64,000 bases of DNA from NCBI GenBank assembly GCA_035445085.1, contig DAOMQA010000008.1:1-64000 (forward strand). The letters are read 5' to 3'. The DNA comes from JBDHXE01 sp035445085 (GTDB lineage Bacteria; Bacteroidota; Ignavibacteria; Kapaibacteriales; UBA2268). The notes below the pieces were generated by a model. It searched no databases. It was not told the DNA's origin and was given only the letters and a program-made list of their open reading frames with translations. Numbering within the stretch: position 1 is the stretch's first letter; each line of letters opens with the position of its first letter. Below are positions 57,013 through 64,000 of this stretch, one piece after another. A program made the position numbers and the translations under genes.

Positions 57013-57885
57013 ATGAATTTTAAGTTAAATATTAAGAATGAATATTCAGCATTGAAAACTGTGGTTATTGGTATAGCTGGCGATAGGGGCGATATAGAGT
57101 ACGATAATAATCCTAAAATATCAAAATATCTACAACAAGGCAATATACCTAACGTATATGAATTAACTAGGCAAGTAGATAACTTTGCAGAAAAGGTAGC
57201 ACAAGCTGGAGTGCAGGTATTAAGACCCGAAAATGTCCCTAATCAAGATCAGATTTTCACTCGCGACATTGCTTTTGTAATCGGCGATACAATTATAAAA
57301 TCTAATATGAAAAAGGATAACCGAAGAGCAGAATTAGAAGGCATAAAAAAGATATTCGACAATATTCCACCACAAAAAATACTCACTGTACCGCATAATG
57401 CTACTATTGAAGGTGGCGATGTAATTATTCATAATAAATATATTTTTGTAGGTCTTTCGGCAAGGACTAACTATCAGGGGTTTGACTTTATTAAACAAAA
57501 CTTCCCAGAATTTGAAGTAATACCTTTACAGCTATATGTTAGCGATAATGCAGAAACAAACGTACTCCACTTAGATTGCACCTTTCAGCCAGTTGGTAGC
57601 AAATATGCAATATTATATGAAAACGGCTTTGTTCATTATCCTGATGAACTAATGGATATTTTTGGTACTAACAACATTATCAAAGCTAATAAAAATGATT
57701 TATATAATATGAATTCTAACATATTTTCGATTAGCCCTGAATTAGTAGTAAGCGATCTATATTTTAGCCGTATTAACAAAATCCTTAATAATAAAGATAT
57801 CGAAACAATAGAGATTGATTATCAGAAAGTATCTCGCTTAGGTGGGTTATTTAGATGCTCTACTCTTCCTTTAGAACGTGAATAA
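57013..57885 (+). CDS. Dimethylarginine dimethylaminohydrolase/arginine deiminase-family hydrolase
   Basis: A 290-residue guanidine-modifying enzyme. The five-bladed fold motifs are present: FTRDIAFVIGD with the substrate-binding Arg-Asp, IEGGDVIIHNKYIFVGLSART with the Glu-Gly-Gly-Asp, VLHLDCTFQPVG with the catalytic His, and Cys282 in GGLFRCSTLPLERE as the nucleophile. It should hydrolyse a guanidino substrate (arginine, methylated arginine or a relative) with release of ammonia or an amine. The ATG at 57013 is chosen over a TTG ten codons upstream. The gene stands alone, and the substrate cannot be told from sequence. Confidence 0.85.
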   Translation: MNFKLNIKNEYSALKTVVIGIAGDRGDIEYDNNPKISKYLQQGNIPNVYELTRQVDNFAEKVAQAGVQVLRPENVPNQDQIFTRDIAFVIGDTIIKSNMKKDNRRAELEGIKKIFDNIPPQKILTVPHNATIEGGDVIIHNKYIFVGLSARTNYQGFDFIKQNFPEFEVIPLQLYVSDNAETNVLHLDCTFQPVGSKYAILYENGFVHYPDELMDIFGTNNIIKANKNDLYNMNSNIFSISPELVVSDLYFSRINKILNNKDIETIEIDYQKVSRLGGLFRCSTLPLERE

Positions 57886-57952
57886 AGAGTATTTTAAAGA
57901 ATTTTATTTGATTGCAGATTAATTATTTCTTTTATAAAAAAGATTTAATTAC

Positions 57953-57960
57953 TAATTTTG
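57953..57960 (+). promoter_or_regulatory. Possible TAnnTTTG-type promoter of the CAP-domain gene
   Basis: TAATTTTG matches the Bacteroidota -7 element, 27 bases before the ATG at 57988, the same distance as for the preceding gene. No good -33 element is seen. Confidence 0.3.
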
Positions 57961-57987
57961 TATTTTATAATAATGAGGTTATATATA

Positions 57988-60042
57988 ATGCGTTTTAATA
58001 TTTTTCTTTTTTTAGTCTTTATTTTAGCAAGCAATGTACAATCACAAGATTTAGATAAAATTTATAAGAGGCAGGCTAATGTTCAGAGTTGTGCTCCTGG
58101 TGAATTAAATCAATCGGAGATAGATTTAGTCTTAAAAAAAGTAAATCAGATTAGAGCTCTCCATAAATTAGCACCTGTAGAGTATGAGTACTCTACTCAA
58201 CAGGCATCTATGGAAGGTTGCCTAAATATTGTAGCAAGTGGCGAATCTGGACATAAAGACGACCCCTCTTCGGAATGCTATACACCTGGCGGAGGTGAAG
58301 CTAGGATGAAATCAAATTTATTTGCTGGTGGTGGAGGTAGCCCTGTCTTTTATAGTTCAGAAGATATAATTATAGGCTGGCTAATTGATGACCATAATGC
58401 CGACAAAGCTAATGAATATAAGGTTGGTCATCGTAGGGCAATTATTAATCCATTCTTAAAAAAATTCTCTTTTGGTAGAGCAGAAGGATATACGAAAGCT
58501 GGTAACCAATATATGGTGGCAGCTAATTTCCACTATCAAGACTATGTAACTAATGGTGCTAATACTCCTAACGACTTTGTAGCTTATCCTTATGAAGATT
58601 ATCCGACCGATTTCTTTAATAAAGATTTTTATTTATCTTTTAACGTCCTTGCTGATAAGACCAATTTATGGAATAATGAAAGTGTTGATCTGAGTAATGC
58701 TCAAATCACCATGAAAGATGCAAATAATAATAATATAGACATTACTGCAATCTTGTTTGATTACGAAGGTTGGGGCAGTTATCCAAATAACCTAAGTTGG
58801 AAGGCAGCAAATCTACAAAATGATACCAAATATTTCGTAGAGATTACAAATATAAATGTAAATGGTCAAAATAAAAATTATTCTTATTGGTTTAGGCTAA
58901 CAAACATTGACCATAGCAAAAAACCACAAACACCTGAATTAGTAACACCTGCCAATGGTAGTGAAAACATTAAAATAAATACAACAATTTCTTGGAATAG
59001 TATTCAAAACGCAAGCTACTACAAGTTTCAATTAGCAGACAATCCATCATTTAATAATCCAATTGCTAATATTGATAATCAATTTAATAATGGATATAAT
59101 GCTAGTGGCTTAAAGTTCAAAACAAAATATTATTGGAGAGCTGCCGCTGGCAACGACGCAGGCCTTAGTGAATGGAGTCCTACTTGGAATTTTACCACTT
59201 CTGATTCTAAGCCTGTTGCAACAGTATTGCAGTCGCCCGCTGACAAACAAGTCATAAATACCAATACACCTAAACTGGAATGGCAGGATATTCCTTCTGC
59301 GGAATCTTACTTAGTTCAAGTATCTATCGATGCAAATTTTTCTGGCTTCAATGTTAAATATTCAAAAAATATTGTTAATAATTATGTTGAAATACCTAAT
59401 GGCTTGTTAGAAGTACAAACGAACTATTATTGGAGGGTCCAATCAAAAAATTCTGAAGGTACAAGTAATTGGAGCCCAGTCTGGTCATTTAATACTGGTA
59501 TGGCTTTGCCAGCAATAAGCATTATATACCCAGAAGACAAATCAAGTAATATACCATTAACTCCACAATTAAAATGGGCAAAAATTGACGAAGCTACAAG
59601 CTACGAAATACAACTAAACTTCTTAAATGATTTTGAAAATGGGGCGATGATTAATGAATTAAACTGGCAAGAAAATAGTTACTCTGTTCCTATGGGTTTA
59701 TTAAAAGAAAATACTACTTATTATTGGAGAGTTAAAGCAAAAAATAGTAGTGGAAGCAGTAATTGGAGTAATATTTATACATTCAAGACAGAACAAGTAA
59801 ATTCAGTAGATGACTTAAATAAGCAAGCAACCCTCAATCAACATAAGAATATTGTTATAATTAATTCAGATTTAGATATTCAAAATATTAAAATTGTAGA
59901 TTATTTTGGTCATACTGTCATCAACGAATTGTTTAATAAGAAACAATATAAAATAGATTTAAGTATTTATCCCAATGGAGCGTATTTTATCATCGCAACC
60001 ATTAATGGTAAAGCAAACTACTTTAAAGTATTAAATTATTAA
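57988..60042 (+). CDS. T9SS-exported protein with CAP (SCP/PR1) domain and fibronectin-like repeats
   Basis: A 684-residue secreted protein. A signal peptide ends SQD near residue 20. The CAP domain (about 40-190) has a metal-binding-type His in SGESGHKDD, and VGHRRAIINPFLKKFSFG. A linker domain (about 195-310) is followed by three fibronectin-III-like repeats of about 90-100 residues. Each contains a TPxLxW opening (for example PQLKWAKIDEATSYEIQL) and a YYWRVxAKNSxGxSNWS ending. The last 75 residues are a type IX sorting tail (DIQNIKIVDYFGHTV... ending YFKVLNY). I use the ATG at 57988, with GAGGT nine bases ahead. It probably binds or processes something at the cell surface. Confidence 0.85.
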   Translation: MRFNIFLFLVFILASNVQSQDLDKIYKRQANVQSCAPGELNQSEIDLVLKKVNQIRALHKLAPVEYEYSTQQASMEGCLNIVASGESGHKDDPSSECYTPGGGEARMKSNLFAGGGGSPVFYSSEDIIIGWLIDDHNADKANEYKVGHRRAIINPFLKKFSFGRAEGYTKAGNQYMVAANFHYQDYVTNGANTPNDFVAYPYEDYPTDFFNKDFYLSFNVLADKTNLWNNESVDLSNAQITMKDANNNNIDITAILFDYEGWGSYPNNLSWKAANLQNDTKYFVEITNINVNGQNKNYSYWFRLTNIDHSKKPQTPELVTPANGSENIKINTTISWNSIQNASYYKFQLADNPSFNNPIANIDNQFNNGYNASGLKFKTKYYWRAAAGNDAGLSEWSPTWNFTTSDSKPVATVLQSPADKQVINTNTPKLEWQDIPSAESYLVQVSIDANFSGFNVKYSKNIVNNYVEIPNGLLEVQTNYYWRVQSKNSEGTSNWSPVWSFNTGMALPAISIIYPEDKSSNIPLTPQLKWAKIDEATSYEIQLNFLNDFENGAMINELNWQENSYSVPMGLLKENTTYYWRVKAKNSSGSSNWSNIYTFKTEQVNSVDDLNKQATLNQHKNIVIINSDLDIQNIKIVDYFGHTVINELFNKKQYKIDLSIYPNGAYFIIATINGKANYFKVLNY

Positions 60043-60057
60043 AATTATAAGATAATA

Positions 60058-60111
60058 AAACGTCTTCTATCTTTTTAACGGAAGTAGCAAGTTAAGTTAT
60101 GGAAGACGTTT
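60058..60111 (+). promoter_or_regulatory. Hairpin that pairs with the pdxH start codon
   Basis: AAACGTCTTCTAT (60058-60070) can pair with ATGGAAGACGTTT (60099-60111) over 13 bases with a single G-T pair, closing a 28-base loop. The right arm contains the pdxH ATG and next codons. When folded, this would hide the start from the ribosome, so a leader-based control of translation is possible. No known riboswitch class is recognised. Confidence 0.4.
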
Positions 60112-60734
60112 CTCAAATTCGGCGAGATTACAAAAAAGATAAATTAGATATAAATACCGTACCGCAAAACCCACTAATCTTCTTTGACAAATGGATGAAA
60201 GAAGTATTAAAAGGGGACTTTGCAGAACCAACAGCCTTTGTTTTATCTACTGTATCAGCACAAAATACTCCTTCTTCAAGAATAGTACTATTAAAAGAAT
60301 ATGATGAGGAAGGTTTTACTTTCTTTACAAATTATTCATCAAAAAAAGGTAGTGATATATCAGATAACAATAATGTATCGATGCTTTTTTTTTGGGACAA
60401 ATACGAAAGACAGGTCAGAGTTGTGGGGAAAGCTGATAAGATTTCTATAGAAGATTCGGAACGCTATTTTAAGTCTAGACCATATACGAGTAGGATTGGA
60501 GCATGGGCTTCAAAACAAAGTCAAATTTTATCAAGTAGATTTACATTAATGCGTAATGTAGCCAAGTATATGAGCCAATTTAGAACAGACGTACCCATTC
60601 CTGAATTTTGGGGAGGATATAAAATTATTCCTACAGAAATAGAGTTTTGGCAAGGTCGCTCAAGTAGACTTCACGATAGAATTAAATATATAAAAGCTAA
60701 TGAACAATGGGATATAGTGAGATTATATCCTTAA
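60099..60734 (+). CDS. pdxH: Pyridoxamine 5'-phosphate oxidase
   Basis: A 211-residue FMN enzyme that makes pyridoxal phosphate from pyridoxine or pyridoxamine phosphate. Family blocks are all present: ISQIRRDYKKDKLD-like start, SRIVLLKEYDEEGFTFFTNY, the FMN-binding FFWDKYERQVRVVGKADKI, SRPYTSRIGAWASKQS, WGGYKIIPTEIEFWQG, and the C-terminal RLHDRI ending in RLYP. Length is normal. It lacks a Shine-Dalgarno sequence, and its start lies in a possible hairpin. It is convergent with the RsbW-like gene, 11 bases apart. Confidence 0.95.
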   Translation: MEDVSQIRRDYKKDKLDINTVPQNPLIFFDKWMKEVLKGDFAEPTAFVLSTVSAQNTPSSRIVLLKEYDEEGFTFFTNYSSKKGSDISDNNNVSMLFFWDKYERQVRVVGKADKISIEDSERYFKSRPYTSRIGAWASKQSQILSSRFTLMRNVAKYMSQFRTDVPIPEFWGGYKIIPTEIEFWQGRSSRLHDRIKYIKANEQWDIVRLYP

Positions 60735-60745
60735 TCTAAGAATTT

Positions 60746-61168
60746 TTATTTATTTAAATAATATACCATTTCCATTTTAGTGCCATTTGGAGAGGCATCT
60801 ATTAAGACTTCGTCCATTAATTCTTTAATGATATATACACCTCTACCACTTGATTTTAGTATATTGGCAGGGTCTGTACAATCTGGAACATCATCAGGGT
60901 TAAAGCCTTCGCCTTGATCCGTAACCTTTATCATTAACCTCTCATTATTAGCACGCACTGTAAATTCAACAATTTTATCGTGATTTAATTTATTACCATG
61001 ATTTAAGGCGTTATTTACTGCTTCAGTTACTGCAATCATTATATTATAATACTTTTCGTCGGGTATCATAAATTGATTTCTTAAATTCATAAGAATTGGT
61101 TCTACTAATGTCAGCGTATTCCTATCGCTATGAAAAAAATTTTCCGAGCTAAATATCCAATTATTCAT
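60746..61168 (-). CDS. RsbW/SpoIIAB-like anti-sigma factor serine kinase
   Basis: A 140-residue GHKL-type ATPase. The N-box is VTEAVNNALNHGNK, G1 is DQGEGFNPDDVPD, and G2 is SSGRGVYIIKELMDEV. This is the single-domain form used in partner switching, where it phosphorylates a STAS protein or binds a sigma factor or other target. Two STAS proteins are encoded in the window (at 7283 and 18354), and either could be its partner. No PP2C phosphatase or sigma factor is adjacent. It follows the outer-membrane gene after eight bases. Confidence 0.88.
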   Translation of the reverse strand: MNNWIFSSENFFHSDRNTLTLVEPILMNLRNQFMIPDEKYYNIMIAVTEAVNNALNHGNKLNHDKIVEFTVRANNERLMIKVTDQGEGFNPDDVPDCTDPANILKSSGRGVYIIKELMDEVLIDASPNGTKMEMVYYLNK

Positions 61169-61176
61169 CTATAAAC

Positions 61177-63051
61177 TCATAATAAAATTGATGTTCTAAT
61201 AAAAAAATTTGGTATCTCATTCACTAACTTATTATTGACAAATTGAAACTCATACCAACCATTAAATTCTATTCTACTTGTAGTAGAGAAATTAACTGCC
61301 AATGCCACTTCGGGTCCATAAGATAAATTAGTATAATTTCCAACAAAATTAGAAAAATTATTTAATGATAAATTATAATATCTAAAACCTATAGATGTAT
61401 GATATATATCTTGAAAATTTGTAATCAGAAACTTAGAAAAAAATCTAAGATTACCATTGATAGGTAGTTCCTCGAAATCTTTCCAATACAGAATTCCCGT
61501 TTCTTTATATATTATATCTAATTTTGCACTCAAGCTAAAATATTTTTCAAATTTATACTCTAACGAATCATTATAATTAATTTGCCTAATACTATAACTT
61601 CTAATACTTTGATTTTGATTTTCAAAATCATAAGTTATATAGTTGGCTAAAATACTTAAATTTGGACGCATATAAAAATTATTTGTTTTATAATTAAATT
61701 GAGGTCCAAATTTTAGCGTTCTCATTTGATAATTAGAAGCACTTAAAGAGGACTTTAAATTGACCTGATGATAAAATTGAACTTCCGCGTCTATCACCAT
61801 TTCAAATACTCTGCTTAATTTGATGTAATAATCTAAATTAATCATAGATAACAACTCGTCTCTGTCGGAATTATTTGTAAGGCTTGGTGTATCAAACCTT
61901 TTTATAGATGAAGAATAATTAGCTCTAATCGAATCCCTTGTATTAACCTTAAAAGAAGTTGTACCCATCACTTTAAAAATTGATTGTTCAAAATTTAAAT
62001 CAAAAGCCATATTTTCATAATTTTTAAAATTAATGTGATTTATATTAAATTTATTTATAACTGAATTTTCTTCAATCTCATTATCATAGTTTATAGCTAA
62101 TTTTTGATTTATGTTACCATTATATTCAATTTTAAAGTCAATATTGAATTTTTGGAAATTTCTATTTTGAACTATACCGGTTCTATTATCATTTTCTGCA
62201 AACTCATTAAAAGACTTAGTTACATTTGACAAATTATAACTAAGCCCTAAATATGACTGTAATTTATCAAATAACAAGAAATCAAGCCTTACATTAGCAT
62301 TATACATCTTGCTAAGCCTATTTTCAATAGAGTAATCAAATACTAAGTTATTTGCAATTTTATAAAGTGAATCCATTTTTGATAGATAAAATCTATCCAT
62401 TAAGTTGTAGTTTATATCAAAATACATTCTATCAAAATTATCAAATATTTTAGACAAATTAGTTGATAGTACAACATCTTTATTATTTCTATTATTATCC
62501 AAGCTCAATAGGTCTATCTTATTTATGAAATTAATCAAGAAATTCTCATAACTAAAGTTATTTAACATCAAATTTAGCTTGGAATTAATACCTGAAGAGG
62601 TATAGCCAATTTGAGAATTGGACTCAGGACCAGTTAATAAGCTTACCAAAAATTGCTTAGAATTGTAGTATTCTACTCCAAATAAATTATTAATTCTTTC
62701 TATTTTAGAAGTGCCTGAACTACCAGGATAGTTTAATAGTATATAGTTTGATTGCGATAATATTTTAAAATTATTGATAATTTCTTTGTTTAGGTACAGC
62801 ATAAATTGCTCATTATCTTTATTTAAATTTTCATTACTACTAAGTGTATTACCATTATACGCATTACTGATGTTAAAGTTTATAAAACCAGATTGATTAT
62901 AGCTAATATTTACAAAATAATCGTAAATATTTTGTTGTTTCGATAATCCATATTCTAAGGTATTGCTTAGGATTAAGGAGTCAATTTTATTAATATTCAA
63001 TATTAATTCTGGGCTTTCCTCTTGGCTATAAGAATTTTGAAAACAAAACAA
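61177..63051 (-). CDS. Probable outer-membrane beta-barrel protein with no normal start codon
   Basis: At least 624 residues of alternating polar/aromatic strands rich in Asn, Tyr, Phe and Ser, ending in the barrel-like IPNFFIRTSILL. No named family is recognised. The TTG at 63051 is the first possible usual start, but it cuts into a good signal peptide. The open frame continues upstream to a TAA at 63120-63118 and encodes a Lys-rich stretch, then LASSVLLVLGLFCFQNSYSQ. No ATG, GTG or TTG lies in that upstream part. Either a CTG (63057) or another rare start is used, or the start codon has been lost by mutation, deletion or error. A 7-3-7 inverted repeat (63055-63071) overlaps the signal-peptide codons. 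Confidence 0.6.
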   Translation of the reverse strand: MFCFQNSYSQEESPELILNINKIDSLILSNTLEYGLSKQQNIYDYFVNISYNQSGFINFNISNAYNGNTLSSNENLNKDNEQFMLYLNKEIINNFKILSQSNYILLNYPGSSGTSKIERINNLFGVEYYNSKQFLVSLLTGPESNSQIGYTSSGINSKLNLMLNNFSYENFLINFINKIDLLSLDNNRNNKDVVLSTNLSKIFDNFDRMYFDINYNLMDRFYLSKMDSLYKIANNLVFDYSIENRLSKMYNANVRLDFLLFDKLQSYLGLSYNLSNVTKSFNEFAENDNRTGIVQNRNFQKFNIDFKIEYNGNINQKLAINYDNEIEENSVINKFNINHINFKNYENMAFDLNFEQSIFKVMGTTSFKVNTRDSIRANYSSSIKRFDTPSLTNNSDRDELLSMINLDYYIKLSRVFEMVIDAEVQFYHQVNLKSSLSASNYQMRTLKFGPQFNYKTNNFYMRPNLSILANYITYDFENQNQSIRSYSIRQINYNDSLEYKFEKYFSLSAKLDIIYKETGILYWKDFEELPINGNLRFFSKFLITNFQDIYHTSIGFRYYNLSLNNFSNFVGNYTNLSYGPEVALAVNFSTTSRIEFNGWYEFQFVNNKLVNEIPNFFIRTSILL

Positions 63052-63159
63052 GCCCAGTACTAAAAGTACTGAACTTGCTAACCGATTATATTTAAATACC
63101 TTAAACTTAACTTTCTCTTATATTTTCAATTAATGAATAACTTTAAACGTATAAAATAA

Positions 63160-64000
63160 TTAATTTTTTCCTAATTCTCTAAGTAGTGCCTGCCTTTCAA
63201 TCTCCAACTGTCTTATTTTCCTATCTATATTGTCTAATTCGGCTGGCATAGAATCAATCTCTATTCTCAGTTTTGATGCTGCTTCATCTATCAAATCGAT
63301 AGCTTTGTCAGGTAAGAATCTATCGCTTATGTATCTATGCGAGAGCTCGGCAGCAGCAACAATAGCCGAGTCTGTTATTCTTACTCCGTGGTGCACTTCA
63401 TATTTTTCTTTTAAGCCACGCAATATAGAAATAGTATCTTCAACATTTGGTTGATCGATATATACTTTTTGGAATCTACGCTCCAATGCCGCATCTTTTT
63501 CTATATACTTTTGATATTCATCCAAAGTTGTCGCTCCAATACAGTGCAATTCTCCGCGTGCTAAGGCTGGCTTTAAGATATTGGCAGCGTCCATATTACC
63601 GCCAGAAGTTGCACCCGCTCCAATAAGCGTGTGTATTTCATCAATAAATAGAATTATTTGTCCAGCTGAATCTACAACTTCTTTGATAATAGCTTTTAAT
63701 CTTTCTTCAAATTGCCCCCTAAATGAAGTTCCAGCAATTAATGTACCCATATCTAAGACTACAATTGATTTGTATTTTAGTCCTTCAGGGACATCACCCG
63801 AAACAATACGTTGAGCAATCCCTTCTACAATAGCAGTTTTCCCCACACCCGGCTCACCTATCAAGACTGGATTATTTTTAGTTCTTCGCGATAATACTTG
63901 TAATACTCTTCGTATCTCTTCTTCCCTACCTATTACTGGGTCTAATTTACCTTTTCTGGCTTCATCGTTTAATAAAATTCCATACTTTGAAAGTGATTGG
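63160..64000 (-). CDS. clpB: ClpB-type disaggregase ending after its first ATPase domain (partial, runs off window end)
   Basis: The visible 279 codons are the first ATPase module of Clp[19 protein letters not shown] leads into Walker [10 protein letters not shown], then [12 protein letters not shown], Walker [13 protein letters not shown], and the sensor and Arg-finger region [12 protein letters not shown]. The small domain follows, then [21 protein letters not shown]. The frame stops at [10 protein letters not shown], just where the coiled-coil middle domain should begin. Normal ClpB has about 440 more residues (middle domain and second ATPase). No frame in the following 40-100 bases encodes them. 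The 5' part lies outside the window. It is a truncation or an assembly join rather than a simple frameshift. Confidence 0.85.
   Translation of the reverse strand, partial: QSLSKYGILLNDEARKGKLDPVIGREEEIRRVLQVLSRRTKNNPVLIGEPGVGKTAIVEGIAQRIVSGDVPEGLKYKSIVVLDMGTLIAGTSFRGQFEERLKAIIKEVVDSAGQIILFIDEIHTLIGAGATSGGNMDAANILKPALARGELHCIGATTLDEYQKYIEKDAALERRFQKVYIDQPNVEDTISILRGLKEKYEVHHGVRITDSAIVAAAELSHRYISDRFLPDKAIDLIDEAASKLRIEIDSMPAELDNIDRKIRQLEIERQALLRELGKN

Overview
The window is a very AT-rich bacterial chromosome segment, densely packed with genes on both strands. Secreted proteins ending in type IX secretion (T9SS) sorting tails, TonB-dependent and TolC-type outer-membrane proteins, Asp-box propellers and an OmpA/PD40 protein point to the Bacteroidota/Chlorobiota (FCB) group. 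Many starts have clear Shine-Dalgarno sequences (AAGGAG, GGAGGG, AGGAGA), which is unusual for classical Bacteroidia and Flavobacteriia. A relative of Ignavibacteria or Kapabacteria is therefore a reasonable guess, but this is inference. I saw no rRNA, tRNA, CRISPR array, insertion sequence or prophage.

Layout. 1-1.4 kb: a mazEF toxin-antitoxin pair cut by the window edge and an unknown two-segment membrane protein. 1.5-9.5 kb: an ABC importer operon reading leftwards, made of a substrate-binding lipoprotein, a STAS-domain protein, a permease fused to two more substrate-binding domains, an ATPase and an OmpA/PD40 protein. This is the most unusual locus here. 9.6-14.6 kb: a LuxR-type regulator, a di-iron RIC/YtfE-like protein, glnS, trpS and thyX. 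14.6-22.4 kb: a LolA-like protein, a U32 peptidase-family protein, a lipid-linked sugar flippase, and an operon of lipoprotein, TonB receptor, T9SS protein and STAS protein. 22.5-31 kb: lysC-lysA, a frameshifted Asp-box T9SS gene, mazG, two tandem FabL-like enoyl reductases and a complete subclass B1 metallo-beta-lactamase. 31-43.6 kb: ppx/gppA, prmA, a kdsC-like phosphatase, YtxH and coiled-coil envelope proteins, a MacA/FtsX/TolC export set without its ATPase, a frameshifted outer-membrane gene, a hybrid histidine kinase and a BtuF-like protein. 43.6-56.9 kb: housekeeping genes (phosphohexomutase, eno, pterin dehydratase, trxA, nusB, grpE-dnaJ, plsC, queA, htpG, pepE, a THUMP-like methyltransferase). 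57-64 kb: a DDAH-family hydrolase, a CAP/fibronectin-like T9SS protein, pdxH, an RsbW-like kinase, an outer-membrane protein without a normal start codon, and a clpB gene that stops after its first ATPase domain.

Recurring themes. Partner-switching parts (two STAS proteins and one RsbW-like kinase) are scattered, and one is built into the ABC operon. Protein-quality genes (grpE, dnaJ, htpG, clpB, trxA) cluster on the right. Two genes are each broken by one base, and one junction (about 63.12-63.16 kb) looks like a deletion or an assembly join. Several strong inverted repeats lie in gene spaces: on both sides of nusB, ahead of thyX, and over the pdxH start codon.
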